Below are positions 41,800 through 50,541 of a stretch of DNA of 64,000 bases, piece after piece. The stretch covers positions 62,001 to 126,000 of the forward strand of contig JABLWZ010000003.1 in NCBI GenBank assembly GCA_013178275.1. Reading direction: 5' to 3'. The notes beneath the pieces are model-generated. The model was not told the DNA's origin and ran no database searches. It was given only the letters and a program-made list of their open reading frames with translations. Positions within the stretch are counted from its first letter, which is position 1; every line of letters begins with the position of its first letter. Source of the stretch: Bacillota bacterium (GTDB taxonomy: Bacteria; Bacillota; Ch66; Ch109). Position numbers and translations under genes: made by a program.

Positions 41800-42018
41800 A
41801 TGCAGCGGAAAAAGCGAGAGCTTACAGCGTTTGGCGTAATGGTCAAAAAGGCTCTGATTGAAAAACAGATGACGCAAGTCCAGCTTGCGGACATAGTCGG
41901 GACAAGCAACAAATACCTCAACCTTATCCTCTACGGGGAAAGGTCGGGGGACAAGTACCTTGACAGTATTGCCAGAGAGCTGGATTTAGACCTGGGAAAC
42001 GTAAAAAAAATAGCGTGA
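41800..42018 (+). CDS. Small helix-turn-helix regulator (Cro/Ner-like)
   Basis: A 72-residue protein, almost entirely one helix-turn-helix: FGVMVKKALIEKQMTQVQLADIVGTSNKYLNLILYG. ATG behind AAAGGAGGA; a TTG lies one codon earlier. The position between repressor and transposase suggests a Ner-like negative regulator of early transcription. Confidence 0.75.
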   Translation: MQRKKRELTAFGVMVKKALIEKQMTQVQLADIVGTSNKYLNLILYGERSGDKYLDSIARELDLDLGNVKKIA

Positions 42019-42031
42019 AGGAGGAATAAGT

Positions 42032-42343
42032 TTGAAGAGTGTCAATGATTTTCTTCTTGAGCTAAATAATCTCAAGGCCGGGATGGGGATAAGCGAAAGG
42101 TCGCTTGCCGACGAAACAAAGCTCATCATCCTCAAAACCAAGCAGGGAGAGCTCAAGAGACAGGTTGAGCAGGTTCAGAAGGAAATCCAAAAAGACATTG
42201 AGGACTTGTTTGACTGCATCAGCTTGAAGCAGGCCAACATCGAAACCCTCAACAGCTTAGATGCATATCTCCAAGAGGAGCTCGGAAAGGTTGAGGAGCA
42301 AATCAGCAAAATCAAGACGGCGAAGGTGATAAAGGGAGCGTGA
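42032..42343 (+). CDS. Hypothetical coiled-coil early phage protein
   Basis: A 103-residue protein with a TTG start behind AAGGAGGAA. Residues 35-95 are strongly heptad-like (LKRQVEQVQKEIQKDIEDL, LQEELGKVEEQISKI). No family recognised. A further frame of fewer than 30 codons follows before the transposase; I could not support it as a gene. Confidence 0.6.
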   Translation: MKSVNDFLLELNNLKAGMGISERSLADETKLIILKTKQGELKRQVEQVQKEIQKDIEDLFDCISLKQANIETLNSLDAYLQEELGKVEEQISKIKTAKVIKGA

Positions 42344-42490
42344 CCGGAGGGATGGGGATGTCGGAAAAAGGCAAAAGAAAAGAGCGCCTGCCGGTAAGCA
42401 ACGACACTCTTTTCAAAAGCCGTTGATGAAGAAACACTTCATCCCCTCTATTTTATCAGGTGGAAGGCCAAGGGTAAAGGGGGGAAGGAT

Positions 42491-44551
42491 TTGGCTGAAA
42501 CATTTGTCACACTCGAAGAAGCGGCTGAACTTGAAGGATTAAAATACAACACGTTAGTCCAAAGGATGCAAAGGAATCCGGGAAGCTTTAAGACCAGGAC
42601 GGAAGAGAGAGACGGAGGCAAAGACAGGGTTTTGGTTGCCCTCTCCTCCCTCTCTAAAAAAGCCAGACGGGGCCACAAAGAAAAACTGAGCATAGGCGGG
42701 CGGGATACCATGATTGACCAAACAACTCAAGAAACTCCCTGGTATGTAAACGTTGACCTCAATTGGTATCTTGAGAACTTCTCAAAGCAATATTACCAGG
42801 CGGTTGAGCTAGGCAAGAGAATACAGGAGTTCCTAAACTACAACGATGGCGAACGGACGGCATTTGCCGAGGAGTTTGCCGAGGAGCTGGGCGTCAGCCA
42901 GAGAACCCTATACCGGTACTCCAAGAATTATCTTGAGGCAACGGCCTGGGCCATGAGGCTCAATAAGGAAAACGGCCACAATTACGATTTTCTCAAAGTG
43001 CTCTCCCTATGCAGGAAGCCAAAGGAAAAATATACATTCCCGTCACTGGATGACAAGGTCAGGGCCTATATTGAAAACGTGTGGTTTGACCCGGACTTTG
43101 CCGCCAATGCCGGAACGGTGGACATGCTGTATACAAAACTTGAACAGGTCGCCAAATTTCAAGGATGGGAATACCCATCCTATCAGACGGTTACAAGGTA
43201 CATCAATTACCTGTTGGAGGAAAAACGGGCCAAGAACGCTCATTTCCTGGCGGCCAAGGGTATCAGGGAATACAAGAACAAGGTCATGGTGAAAGGCTCA
43301 CGGGATACCAAGTCCCTGCCGGTCATGGGCCTCCTGCAAGGCGACGAACATACATTTGACTGCTGGGTTGCATATACCCATTCAAACGGCAAGGTTGTGG
43401 CAATAAAGCCCCGGCTCGTGGGATGGGTGGACACAAGAAGCAGGGCATTCCTCGGGGATATTATCTGCCGACACGCCAACTCTCAGATTTTAAAACTGTC
43501 CCTGCTCAAGGTGATTTACGGCACTCCGGGCGGGGTTCCCCAGTGGCTGCTCATCGACAACGGCAAGGATTACAACGCCAAAGATTTGACCGGCGTCAAG
43601 CGGAGCGAGCGGAAACAAAAGAAGGAACTCCAATTCGACGAGGAGACCAAAGGTTTTTACCGGAGCATAGGGATTCAGGACGAAATAAACAGCGTGCCGT
43701 TTCAGCCTTGGTCAAAGGCGCAGATAGAACGGTTTTTCGGGACGGTATGCTCAAGCTTCACCAAATGGATGTTCTCCTATACCGGCACACTGACGGGCTC
43801 CAAGACGGCGGCCAAAATCAAGAAGGACATCCCGAAGATGTTGGAGCGCGGAGAGCTCCTCACAATGGAAGAGTTTTACGGGCTGTGGGCCAAGTGGAAA
43901 GATGAAGTTTATCACAGGCGGGAACACTCCGGCCTCAAACGGCAGGGCGAAAAATTGACCGCGCCGATAGAGCTCTTCATGAAGGCCGAGGAGAGATACT
44001 ACAAGCCAGCTCCCCCGAAGTCATACGCTTCAATCCTGATGATGAAGGCTGAGCGGGTTCATGTTTACAACATCGGAATCAGGAAATTCGGTTATGAGTA
44101 CAGGGCTCAGGAGCTTTGCGACTACCACAATGAAAAGGTTGACATCAAATATGACCCGGAAGACATAACAAGGCTCTATGTCTATACCAGGGAAGGCCGG
44201 AGGATTTGTGAGGCGTTATCCCAGGAACTCTTGCAGATAGCCCCCAGGGTCTCTCAGAAGTCCCTTGAGGAGCATAAGAAAATGCAGAACACGCAGCTCA
44301 GAAACGACAGGGAACTCCTTGAGGAGTTTAGGACGCCATATGAGCAAAGAGGCAATATTCCGGGTGATGTGGTCGGGGCTCTTGACTTGATGGTCAAGGG
44401 CAAGAGCGACAAAGTGGTTGCCCTCCCGCAGGACAAGCAGTTTGCCTCAGAAATCAGGGATAGGAAGAATCGGCAGAAACAAGACGCTGAAGACGAGTTC
44501 TTCAGCAAGAAGGCCCAGGATGCACTCTCAAAACTCAGGCAGCTCGGGTAA
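42491..44551 (+). CDS. MuA-like DDE transposase
   Basis: A 686-residue transposase that cuts and joins the phage ends. The N-terminal Mu-type winged helix (FVTLEEAAELEGLKYNTLVQRMQR) is followed by further DNA-binding domains, then the RNase H-like core with Asp285 (LLQGDEHTF), Asp356 (LLIDNGKDY) and Glu413 (AQIERFFG), and a Mu-type beta barrel and C-terminal MuB-interaction tail. TTG start behind AAGGGGGGAAGG. MuB follows 27 bp later. Confidence 0.95.
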   Translation: MAETFVTLEEAAELEGLKYNTLVQRMQRNPGSFKTRTEERDGGKDRVLVALSSLSKKARRGHKEKLSIGGRDTMIDQTTQETPWYVNVDLNWYLENFSKQYYQAVELGKRIQEFLNYNDGERTAFAEEFAEELGVSQRTLYRYSKNYLEATAWAMRLNKENGHNYDFLKVLSLCRKPKEKYTFPSLDDKVRAYIENVWFDPDFAANAGTVDMLYTKLEQVAKFQGWEYPSYQTVTRYINYLLEEKRAKNAHFLAAKGIREYKNKVMVKGSRDTKSLPVMGLLQGDEHTFDCWVAYTHSNGKVVAIKPRLVGWVDTRSRAFLGDIICRHANSQILKLSLLKVIYGTPGGVPQWLLIDNGKDYNAKDLTGVKRSERKQKKELQFDEETKGFYRSIGIQDEINSVPFQPWSKAQIERFFGTVCSSFTKWMFSYTGTLTGSKTAAKIKKDIPKMLERGELLTMEEFYGLWAKWKDEVYHRREHSGLKRQGEKLTAPIELFMKAEERYYKPAPPKSYASILMMKAERVHVYNIGIRKFGYEYRAQELCDYHNEKVDIKYDPEDITRLYVYTREGRRICEALSQELLQIAPRVSQKSLEEHKKMQNTQLRNDRELLEEFRTPYEQRGNIPGDVVGALDLMVKGKSDKVVALPQDKQFASEIRDRKNRQKQDAEDEFFSKKAQDALSKLRQLG

Positions 44552-44578
44552 AGAATTTGGAAAGCGAGGGATAAGTAA

Positions 44579-45550
44579 ATGGAAGCTGTAGCGACGATTT
44601 ATTCAGGCGAAATAAAGTCATTGGCGCAAAGGGTCAATGAGTACCTGGTGGCAAACAAGAAGACCAAAGCGGAACTGGCAAACGAGCTGAATTATTCAAG
44701 GACAACCATATCAAGGTATTTGTCAGGCAAGTATGACAGCGACACAACGGAACTTGAGGCAAGGCTTGAGGGCTACCTCAAGAGCAAGACTGAACCCAGG
44801 GGAGGCGCTCCGGCAGCAACCGAAATACCGGTTTTGCGGCTGCCCAAAAAGAAAGGGTTCTTTGAGAATAAGGATGCGGCCAGCGTGATAGGGCTTTGCA
44901 GCTCTTGTCAGGAAGACATGGGCCTCGGGATAGTGGTCGGCAAGTCGGGTTTCGGCAAGACTCACGCTCTGAAGTATTACGCCAAAATGCCCCGTGTGGC
45001 CTATGTCGAGTGCGACGATATCATGTCAAGCCGGGATTTGGTTGAAGCCATTGAAAAGGCCCTCGGCATCCCCCAAACCTACGGGACGATTTGGAAAAGG
45101 GTCAACGGCATCCGGGAGTTTTTCAATGTAAATCAGGGGTATTTGCTCATCATTGACGAGGCTGACAAATTAATCAGCAAGTACACTCAGAAGAAAATGG
45201 AGATTCTCAGAGGTATCTTTGACCAGGCCGATGTCGGGATTATCATTGCCGGAGAACCGAAGCTTGAAGCTCAGATAAAAAGCTATCTGACACGGTTTGC
45301 CAATAGGATTGACTTCTATGTTTCCCTGAAGGGCCTGACTCCGCAGGAAGTGGAGAAATACCTGGAGGGGTACAAGGTCGAGCCGGACGCAATGAACGAG
45401 CTAATTTCCAGGGCCTGCAACCATCAAACGGGATGCTTCCGGCTGCTGGGCCGGACATTGGACAACGTCATCAGGATTATGAACGAAACCGGCCAGGAAG
45501 TCATCACTCTCAAGATAATCTCCCAGGCAAGTAAAATGATGATGCTTTAA
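44579..45550 (+). CDS. MuB-like AAA+ target-selection ATPase
   Basis: A 323-residue protein with an N-terminal helix-turn-helix (LAQRVNEYLVANKKTKAELANELNYSRTTISRYL) and a AAA+ core: Walker A VVGKSGFGKTH, Walker B YLLIIDEADKL, and RFANRIDFYVSLKGL. MuB coats target DNA, delivers it to MuA and protects the phage from self-insertion. Confidence 0.93.
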   Translation: MEAVATIYSGEIKSLAQRVNEYLVANKKTKAELANELNYSRTTISRYLSGKYDSDTTELEARLEGYLKSKTEPRGGAPAATEIPVLRLPKKKGFFENKDAASVIGLCSSCQEDMGLGIVVGKSGFGKTHALKYYAKMPRVAYVECDDIMSSRDLVEAIEKALGIPQTYGTIWKRVNGIREFFNVNQGYLLIIDEADKLISKYTQKKMEILRGIFDQADVGIIIAGEPKLEAQIKSYLTRFANRIDFYVSLKGLTPQEVEKYLEGYKVEPDAMNELISRACNHQTGCFRLLGRTLDNVIRIMNETGQEVITLKIISQASKMMML

Positions 45551-45565
45551 GGAGGCGTGATAATA

Positions 45566-45790
45566 ATGGGTTTGAATGAAACGGTAGCTTGTGCGGTGAA
45601 CGGCCTGACAGCCGGGGTATTCAGCAAAGAAGAGGTCAAGGAGTCAATAACGGAATTTGTTAATAAGAACTACTTCAGGATTAGCGAGGAGCTTCCCGTG
45701 AGCGTATTCCAGGCGCTGCATGAAACCTTTGGAATGGCGTTCGAGGTACACGACGGGAAAGTCTCTAAAGTCAACTTCGAGGAGGTTTAA
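45566..45790 (+). CDS. Hypothetical phage protein
   Basis: A 74-residue acidic protein; the ATG is ten bases from GGAGG, while an earlier GTG is too close to it. No family recognised. Located between MuB and Gam. Confidence 0.6.
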   Translation: MGLNETVACAVNGLTAGVFSKEEVKESITEFVNKNYFRISEELPVSVFQALHETFGMAFEVHDGKVSKVNFEEV

Positions 45791-45795
45791 GGCAG

Positions 45796-46308
45796 ATGGC
45801 AAGAAAGAGAATCAAGAACCAACCGGTTCTCAAGAACTGGGCTGAAGTGGATGCGGTTCTCAGAGAGATAGCTGAGAAGGAAATTCAGATTGAGGAAATC
45901 GAAGGCGAAATGAACAAGCAAATAAACGGCGTCAAGATATCCGCAGGGCTTGAGGCAAAGCCGCTTCAGGACAGGATTGACAAGCTCGGCAAGGACGTAA
46001 AGGAATTTGTCACGGAGCACAAGGATGAGCTGGACGGCAAAACAAAGGCCCTCAACTTTGGCAGCACCGGTTTCCGGCTGAGTACATCGGTCATCATCCC
46101 CAGGGCCAAGGAAAAGGTTGAGGCAATCATCAAAAGCCTGAAAGTCCGCAGGATGACGGACTGCATCAACGTTGTGGAGACGGTCAACAAGGATGTTCTT
46201 AAAAAGTACGGCGAGGACGAAATTATCAAGGTCGGGGCCAGGCTCAAGAAAGAGGATGTCTTCTGGTACGAGACGGCACGGGAAAAACTCAGGGATATCC
46301 ACAAATAA
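45796..46308 (+). CDS. gam: Gam, host nuclease inhibitor (Mu Gam-like)
   Basis: A 170-residue Ku-like protein that binds double-stranded DNA ends and protects them from exonucleases. It shows the long N-terminal coiled coil (WAEVDAVLREIAEKEIQIEEIEGEMN) and the TGFRLSTSVIIPRAKEKVEAII strand region typical of Mu Gam. It follows the MuAB genes as in Mu. Confidence 0.92.
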   Translation: MARKRIKNQPVLKNWAEVDAVLREIAEKEIQIEEIEGEMNKQINGVKISAGLEAKPLQDRIDKLGKDVKEFVTEHKDELDGKTKALNFGSTGFRLSTSVIIPRAKEKVEAIIKSLKVRRMTDCINVVETVNKDVLKKYGEDEIIKVGARLKKEDVFWYETAREKLRDIHK

Positions 46309-46320
46309 GGGGGCGGTGTG

Positions 46321-46770
46321 ATGGGAAGCAGCAAGGGGCGGTCTTATGCCCCTACTTTTACTATCAAGACCATATGGGGGCTGGCGAAGTCGCCGGAGCT
46401 GGCCCTGGACAAAGATACCCTCTATTCCATCATATACCGGGAGACCGGCAAGGACAGCATGAGGCAGCTCAGCCAAAAGGAAATCAACCAGGTTTGTTAT
46501 GCCCTCTCCGCTCTGAAAGACTCGGCCAAGGGCAAGAGTGACAGGACTGACACCGGGGGCAACAAGCTCACCAAGGCAAAGAGGCAAAAGATATACCGGC
46601 TCACCGGCGAACTCGGATGGAACGACAATAACGCGAGAATCAACGGTTTTGTCAAAAAGATGTTTGAGGTTGAGCGGCTTGAATGGCTGAATAACGAGCA
46701 GTGCAGCAAGCTCATTGAAATGCTCAAGAGCATGGTTAAAAGAGAAACCGCCAAGGAGGGAGTAAAGTGA
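46321..46770 (+). CDS. gemA: GemA (Mu gp16-like) regulator
   Basis: A 149-residue protein of the DUF1018/GemA family, with TIKTIWGLAKSPEL, LSQKEINQVCYAL and KRQKIYRLTGELGWNDNNARINGFVKKM. In Mu it modulates host gene expression and DNA supercoiling. The ATG is the second codon of a possible GTG start. Its stop overlaps the next start. Confidence 0.88.
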   Translation: MGSSKGRSYAPTFTIKTIWGLAKSPELALDKDTLYSIIYRETGKDSMRQLSQKEINQVCYALSALKDSAKGKSDRTDTGGNKLTKAKRQKIYRLTGELGWNDNNARINGFVKKMFEVERLEWLNNEQCSKLIEMLKSMVKRETAKEGVK

Positions 46771-48158
46771 AAATCTATGTCGCGTCCTCATGGAGAAACA
46801 ACATACAGTCTCTTGTTGTGGAGGCGCTAAGAAAAGCGGGTTATGAGGTTTATGACTTCAAAAATCCTGAGCCCGGAAATCACGGGTTCCACTGGGAGGA
46901 AATTGACGCAGGCTGGCAGTCGTGGACGCCTGGAGAGTTTAAGGCGGCCCTGGCCCATCCCATAGCCGAGGCGAGATTCGGGCTTGATATGAAGGCCCTG
47001 ACGGAATGTGATGTTTGCGTGCTCGTGTTGACAAGCGGACGGTCGGCACACCTTGAGGCCGGGTACACGATAGGCGCAGGCAAGCCCACGGTTATCATGC
47101 TTCAAGACGGTGAGCCGGAACTCATGTACAAAATGACACCGTATATCTGCCTGGACATCAAGGAAGTTGTTGAGTGTGTTAAAACCATAAGCCAAAAATT
47201 GAACGGAGGTTATAAAACTATGTCAAATGAATTGATTTTTGATACCTTTGGGAAACCCAGCATGATGGTGAAAATACCGAAGTTTTATTTGGATGAAGTA
47301 ATTACCGGCGCTCCCCACGTCCCCCTCCCGGCCTTTGTCATAGACGGGGTTGAGATACCGGAGATTTACGTCTCCAAGTATCAGAACATTATAGCGGATG
47401 GCCGGGCCTACAGCCTCCCCTATCAGCAACCGGCAGTCAGCGTCAATTTTGATGAAGCCCGGAAAGCCTGTGAAAACAAAGGGAAAGGCTGGCATTTGAT
47501 GACAAATGCTGAGTGGGCGGCCATTGCGCTTTGGTGCAAGAAAAACAGCACGCTGCCCAGGGGTAACAACAACTGGGGAAGTGACCACAAGCACGGGGAC
47601 GAAAAAGGCGTTTGCTTTGACGGCTGCAAGGTGCTCACCGGCTCCGGCCCGGATGCCTGGTCACATGACCATACTTCACAAGGCATCTTTGACCTCAATG
47701 GCAACGTGTGGGAATGGGTTGGCGGCCTACGGCTGCTTAACGGGGAAATCCAGGTCATAGCGGACAACAACGCTGCAAAGCATGTTGACCAGTCGCCGGA
47801 AAGCAACGAGTGGCAGCCGGTGCTCCTCGACGGGAAAAGCTTGAAGTATTCGGAGACCAAGGACGGAATAAAAGTCACAACCGAGGAGCCGGAGGGAAAT
47901 TGGAACGGCTGCCGGTTCGCTGACCTGGAAACTGACGTTGAAATACCGGACACACTGAAGGCCCTCGGGTTGTTCCCGGCAGATGATTCCCAATTGACTG
48001 ATTACTTTTGGGCTGGCTTAAGCGGAGAAAGGCTCCCGTTTCGTGGCGGCATCTGGGGCAACGCTTCCTATGCGGGCGTGTTCAACGTGAACCTGCACTA
48101 TTCCCGCGCGCTCGCTGGCACGTCTCTCGGCTTCCGCTCCGCTTTTGTCAATCTGTAA
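46767..48158 (+). CDS. Deoxyribosyltransferase-like domain fused to a DGR-type variable C-type-lectin-fold protein
   Basis: A 463-residue frame with two parts. Residues 1-148 resemble nucleoside 2-deoxyribosyltransferases (KIYVASSWRN, SGRSAHLEAGYTIGAGKPTVIM). From residue 152 a formylglycine-generating-enzyme-like C-type lectin fold begins, ending GLSGERLPFRGGIWGNASYAGVF, then LGFRSAFVNL: the signature end of diversity-generating retroelement (DGR) targets. An internal ATG at 47,220 behind GGAGG could yield the 312-residue lectin protein alone. It is not next to tail genes but between GemA and the endolysin, so it may act early, or on the cell surface. Confidence 0.82.
   Translation: MKIYVASSWRNNIQSLVVEALRKAGYEVYDFKNPEPGNHGFHWEEIDAGWQSWTPGEFKAALAHPIAEARFGLDMKALTECDVCVLVLTSGRSAHLEAGYTIGAGKPTVIMLQDGEPELMYKMTPYICLDIKEVVECVKTISQKLNGGYKTMSNELIFDTFGKPSMMVKIPKFYLDEVITGAPHVPLPAFVIDGVEIPEIYVSKYQNIIADGRAYSLPYQQPAVSVNFDEARKACENKGKGWHLMTNAEWAAIALWCKKNSTLPRGNNNWGSDHKHGDEKGVCFDGCKVLTGSGPDAWSHDHTSQGIFDLNGNVWEWVGGLRLLNGEIQVIADNNAAKHVDQSPESNEWQPVLLDGKSLKYSETKDGIKVTTEEPEGNWNGCRFADLETDVEIPDTLKALGLFPADDSQLTDYFWAGLSGERLPFRGGIWGNASYAGVFNVNLHYSRALAGTSLGFRSAFVNL
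48042..48152 (+). other. Candidate DGR variable region
   Basis: This stretch encodes the terminal GGIWGNASYAGVFNVNLHY and LAGTSLGFR motifs. Many codons have the NNC or NNT form expected from adenine mutagenesis of AAC/AAT template codons (ATC, GGC, TAT, CAC, TAT, CTC, GGC, TCT). No template repeat or DGR reverse transcriptase was found in the window. Confidence 0.6.
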
Positions 48159-48181
48159 TCTGAACACTTGTAATCTGAGAA

Positions 48182-48197
48182 GTGGACGGCAGTCCAC
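48182..48197 (+). other. GRNA-tetraloop hairpin after the variable region
   Basis: GTGGAC-GGCA-GTCCAC: a perfect 6-bp stem with a GGCA loop 23 bp after the stop codon. A hairpin/cruciform with a GRNA loop just downstream of the variable region is a known DGR target-recognition element. Confidence 0.65.
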
Positions 48198-48236
48198 CGG
48201 ATAAAAACCAAACATACCAAAAAGGAGGACTAAGAA

Positions 48237-48965
48237 ATGATAGACTTAACAATTGATGCCGGACACGGCGGGAAAGACCCCGGAGCCATAGGGCCTACCG
48301 GAATACGGGAAAAAGACATCACTTTAAAGCTGGCCCTAAAGGTTGGCAGTTTACTTACATCAAGGGGCGTGAATGTAAATTACACAAGGACGGATGACAG
48401 GAGCGTCGAGCTCTCGGAAAGGGCGGCCTTCGCCAATGCTGCCAAGGCAAAGTATTTCCTGAGCATCCACATCAACAGCGCGGCAAATGCGGCGGCCAAC
48501 GGAACTGAAACCTATGCCTATGCAGCAGGCGGCCAAGGGGAGAAGCTGGCGGCAGCCGTCCAAAAGAATTTGGTTGCAGCTATCGGGCTCACAAACAGGG
48601 GCGTTAAGTTTGCGAATTATGCGGTGCTCCGTGAAACAAACATGCCCGCAGCTCTGACAGAGGTCAATTTTATTTGTAACCCCAAAGAGGAGGCAATGCT
48701 GAAAGATGAAGCCTTTCTTAATAAGGCGGCTTCAGGAATAGCGAAAGGCGCGATTGAGTTCCTCGGCCTCAAGTGGGAGGATGTCCAAAGCCCTGAGCAG
48801 CCAGGACAGGGAACGGATAGCAGCAATGTCCCCCAGTGGCAGAAAGACGCCTTCAAAAAGCTTGTAGATAAGAAGGTTATTACCTCCCCTGAATTTTGGG
48901 AAGGCAGGCTCGGGGAGACAATTACAATCGGTGAGGTTGTGGGTATTCTGGCGAATACGCTTTAG
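48237..48965 (+). CDS. N-acetylmuramoyl-L-alanine amidase (endolysin)
   Basis: A 242-residue zinc amidase of the Amidase_3 family that cuts the peptide from muramic acid. Zinc ligands are visible at His10 (DAGHGGKDPGA), Glu25 (IREKD) and in SIHINSA; the catalytic Glu is in LTEVNFICNP. The C-terminal 60 residues form a linker and small wall-binding or helical tail. No signal peptide, so it relies on the holin downstream. Confidence 0.93.
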   Translation: MIDLTIDAGHGGKDPGAIGPTGIREKDITLKLALKVGSLLTSRGVNVNYTRTDDRSVELSERAAFANAAKAKYFLSIHINSAANAAANGTETYAYAAGGQGEKLAAAVQKNLVAAIGLTNRGVKFANYAVLRETNMPAALTEVNFICNPKEEAMLKDEAFLNKAASGIAKGAIEFLGLKWEDVQSPEQPGQGTDSSNVPQWQKDAFKKLVDKKVITSPEFWEGRLGETITIGEVVGILANTL

Positions 48966-48990
48966 CTGAAACGATATCACCAAAAAGGGG

Positions 48991-49344
48991 GTGGCCGCCA
49001 TAGAGGGCTTAATCAATGAGCTGACACCGGAAATGATTCCTCAAGGCATCTATCGGGATATTGTTGAAGAGATTGGAGTCGCCAACTTTATCAAGCTGGC
49101 TGAGCTCATAGGAGGAGCGACAATCTATATACCGAAGGCAGAATCTTTCCTCCGGCCAGCCAGAGACCTCCGTATTAAGCAAGAGTTCAACGGCTACAAC
49201 CATGTGGAGCTTGCCAGAAGATACAATCTGAGTGAACGTTGGATAAGGGCGATATGTGGAGAGGGTCATGCGGAAGGGCAGCTCAGCCTGTTTGACTTCC
49301 AGGAGGAAGGCGCGGAAGAGGTCAAGGAATCGGCAACAGCTTAG
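48991..49344 (+). CDS. mor: Mor-type late/middle transcription activator
   Basis: A 117-residue Mor/C family activator: PQGIYRDIVEEIGVANFIKLAELIGG dimerisation part and the helix-turn-helix YNHVELARRYNLSERWIRAI. In Mu, Mor turns on middle transcription. GTG start behind AAAAAGGGGG. Followed by a very strong terminator. Confidence 0.9.
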   Translation: MAAIEGLINELTPEMIPQGIYRDIVEEIGVANFIKLAELIGGATIYIPKAESFLRPARDLRIKQEFNGYNHVELARRYNLSERWIRAICGEGHAEGQLSLFDFQEEGAEEVKESATA

Positions 49345-49399
49345 AAGTAGTTTTCAGAAGTACTTTGAATATAAAGGACTGGAAAAGCCTGCTAATCTG

Positions 49400-49440
49400 A
49401 TAACTGTTAAGAACTACGTTCTTAACAGTTATTTTATTTT
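49400..49440 (+). terminator. Strong intrinsic terminator after mor
   Basis: A 15-bp perfect stem, ATAACTGTTAAGAAC/GTTCTTAACAGTTAT, with a 3-base loop, is followed by TTTATTTT. It separates early/middle genes from the late operon. Confidence 0.93.
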
Positions 49441-49457
49441 CAAAGGAGGGAAAAAGC

Positions 49458-49889
49458 GTGGAAACAATGCAGCAGTTCTTTAACCAGGTGGTCATTGATG
49501 TCGCAATGGCGGCCATTGCTTTGTTGGCGGCTTATGCCATTAACGCTCTGCACAAGCTGACGGAAAAGGCAAAGCTGGAAACAAAGCGTCTCCAGGACGA
49601 GGAACAAAGGAAACTCTTGATTGATGCACTGGATGACATTGAAATCCTGACAACAAAAACAGTGACAGAGATTGAGCAGACAACGGCGCAGGCCCTGAGA
49701 GATGCGGTCAAAAACGGGGTCAAGGACAGAACGGAGCTTGAGGCGTTATCCAAGAAGGCTTTTAACGAGATTGCCGATGCGTTGAAGCCGGAAGCCAAAG
49801 CTCTAATTGAGAAGCACTTTGGGGACTTCTCAAAATACCTGACAAAAACCATCGAGACAAAAGTATTTGAACTTAAGAACGGCCTATAA
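49458..49889 (+). CDS. Phage holin, LLH type
   Basis: A 143-residue protein with one N-terminal membrane helix (VAMAAIALLAAYAINALH) and a long charged helical tail, as in the LLH holin family. It would permeabilise the membrane for the amidase. GTG start behind AAAGGAGGG. First gene after the terminator. Confidence 0.82.
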   Translation: METMQQFFNQVVIDVAMAAIALLAAYAINALHKLTEKAKLETKRLQDEEQRKLLIDALDDIEILTTKTVTEIEQTTAQALRDAVKNGVKDRTELEALSKKAFNEIADALKPEAKALIEKHFGDFSKYLTKTIETKVFELKNGL

Positions 49890-49903
49890 GGAGATAGCGC
49901 CAT

Positions 49904-50224
49904 ATGGAACTGAGTTGGATTCTACAGACAATCACGGCCCTTGCCATTGGAGTCATCGGCTATTTTCTTAAGAACACGATGGCAGAAATCAAACAGGGCA
50001 TCAAAGAAAATGACCTGAAGGTCAAAGAAATTGAGACAAGGTTATCAAAGGACATTGCCGGGGTCAAGGATGAGCTGTATGACCTGAAGAGTGACCTGCC
50101 CTTTGTTTACGTGTTGAGAGAAGACTTCATCCGTTCCCTCAACAACGTGGATACCAAGATGGGCAACATAGACAGCAAGATTGATAAACTGCTGCAATTC
50201 AAGGGCAATAGTAAGGGGGAATGA
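49904..50224 (+). CDS. Small membrane-anchored coiled-coil protein (Mu gp25-like position)
   Basis: A 106-residue protein with an N-terminal membrane helix (LQTITALAIGVIGYFL) and a coiled-coil tail. It resembles the small DUF2730/XhlA-like proteins next to lysis genes. A role in lysis or as Mu gp25 is suggested by position only. Confidence 0.65.
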   Translation: MELSWILQTITALAIGVIGYFLKNTMAEIKQGIKENDLKVKEIETRLSKDIAGVKDELYDLKSDLPFVYVLREDFIRSLNNVDTKMGNIDSKIDKLLQFKGNSKGE

Positions 50225-50541
50225 GCATGGATGAACGTACAGAACGGGAGGTTAAACAAAATAAGGCGATAAGGGGTTATATCATCCGTTCTTTGGTCAA
50301 AGGACATCAGAACTCCTTACTGCTCAGACAGATAACCAATGCTCTTGTGGCAGACGGTTTAATTGTATCTCCCGACATATCAAAACATTTGGACTATCTC
50401 TTGGACGCCGGGTATATCTGTTTCACCGACAAGACGGTCAATGCCTATAACGCCTACAGAAAAGACGCAGTAATCAAGCTTACAAGGGAAGGTGTTGACC
50501 TCGTTGAGGGGACGATTGATGACCCGGGAGTTGATGTCTGA
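50221..50541 (+). CDS. Winged-helix-like phage protein (Mu gp26-like position)
   Basis: A 106-residue protein: IIRSLVKGHQNSLLLRQITNALVADG and HLDYLLDAGYICF suggest a winged helix. It overlaps both neighbours by a few bases. Its place just before the small terminase matches Mu gp26 and related proteins of unknown function. Confidence 0.7.
   Translation: MSMDERTEREVKQNKAIRGYIIRSLVKGHQNSLLLRQITNALVADGLIVSPDISKHLDYLLDAGYICFTDKTVNAYNAYRKDAVIKLTREGVDLVEGTIDDPGVDV

Noticed and set aside
45787-46791. 334-codon minus-strand frame opposite gam and gemA
   Set aside because: It is a codon-bias shadow of two clear phage genes.
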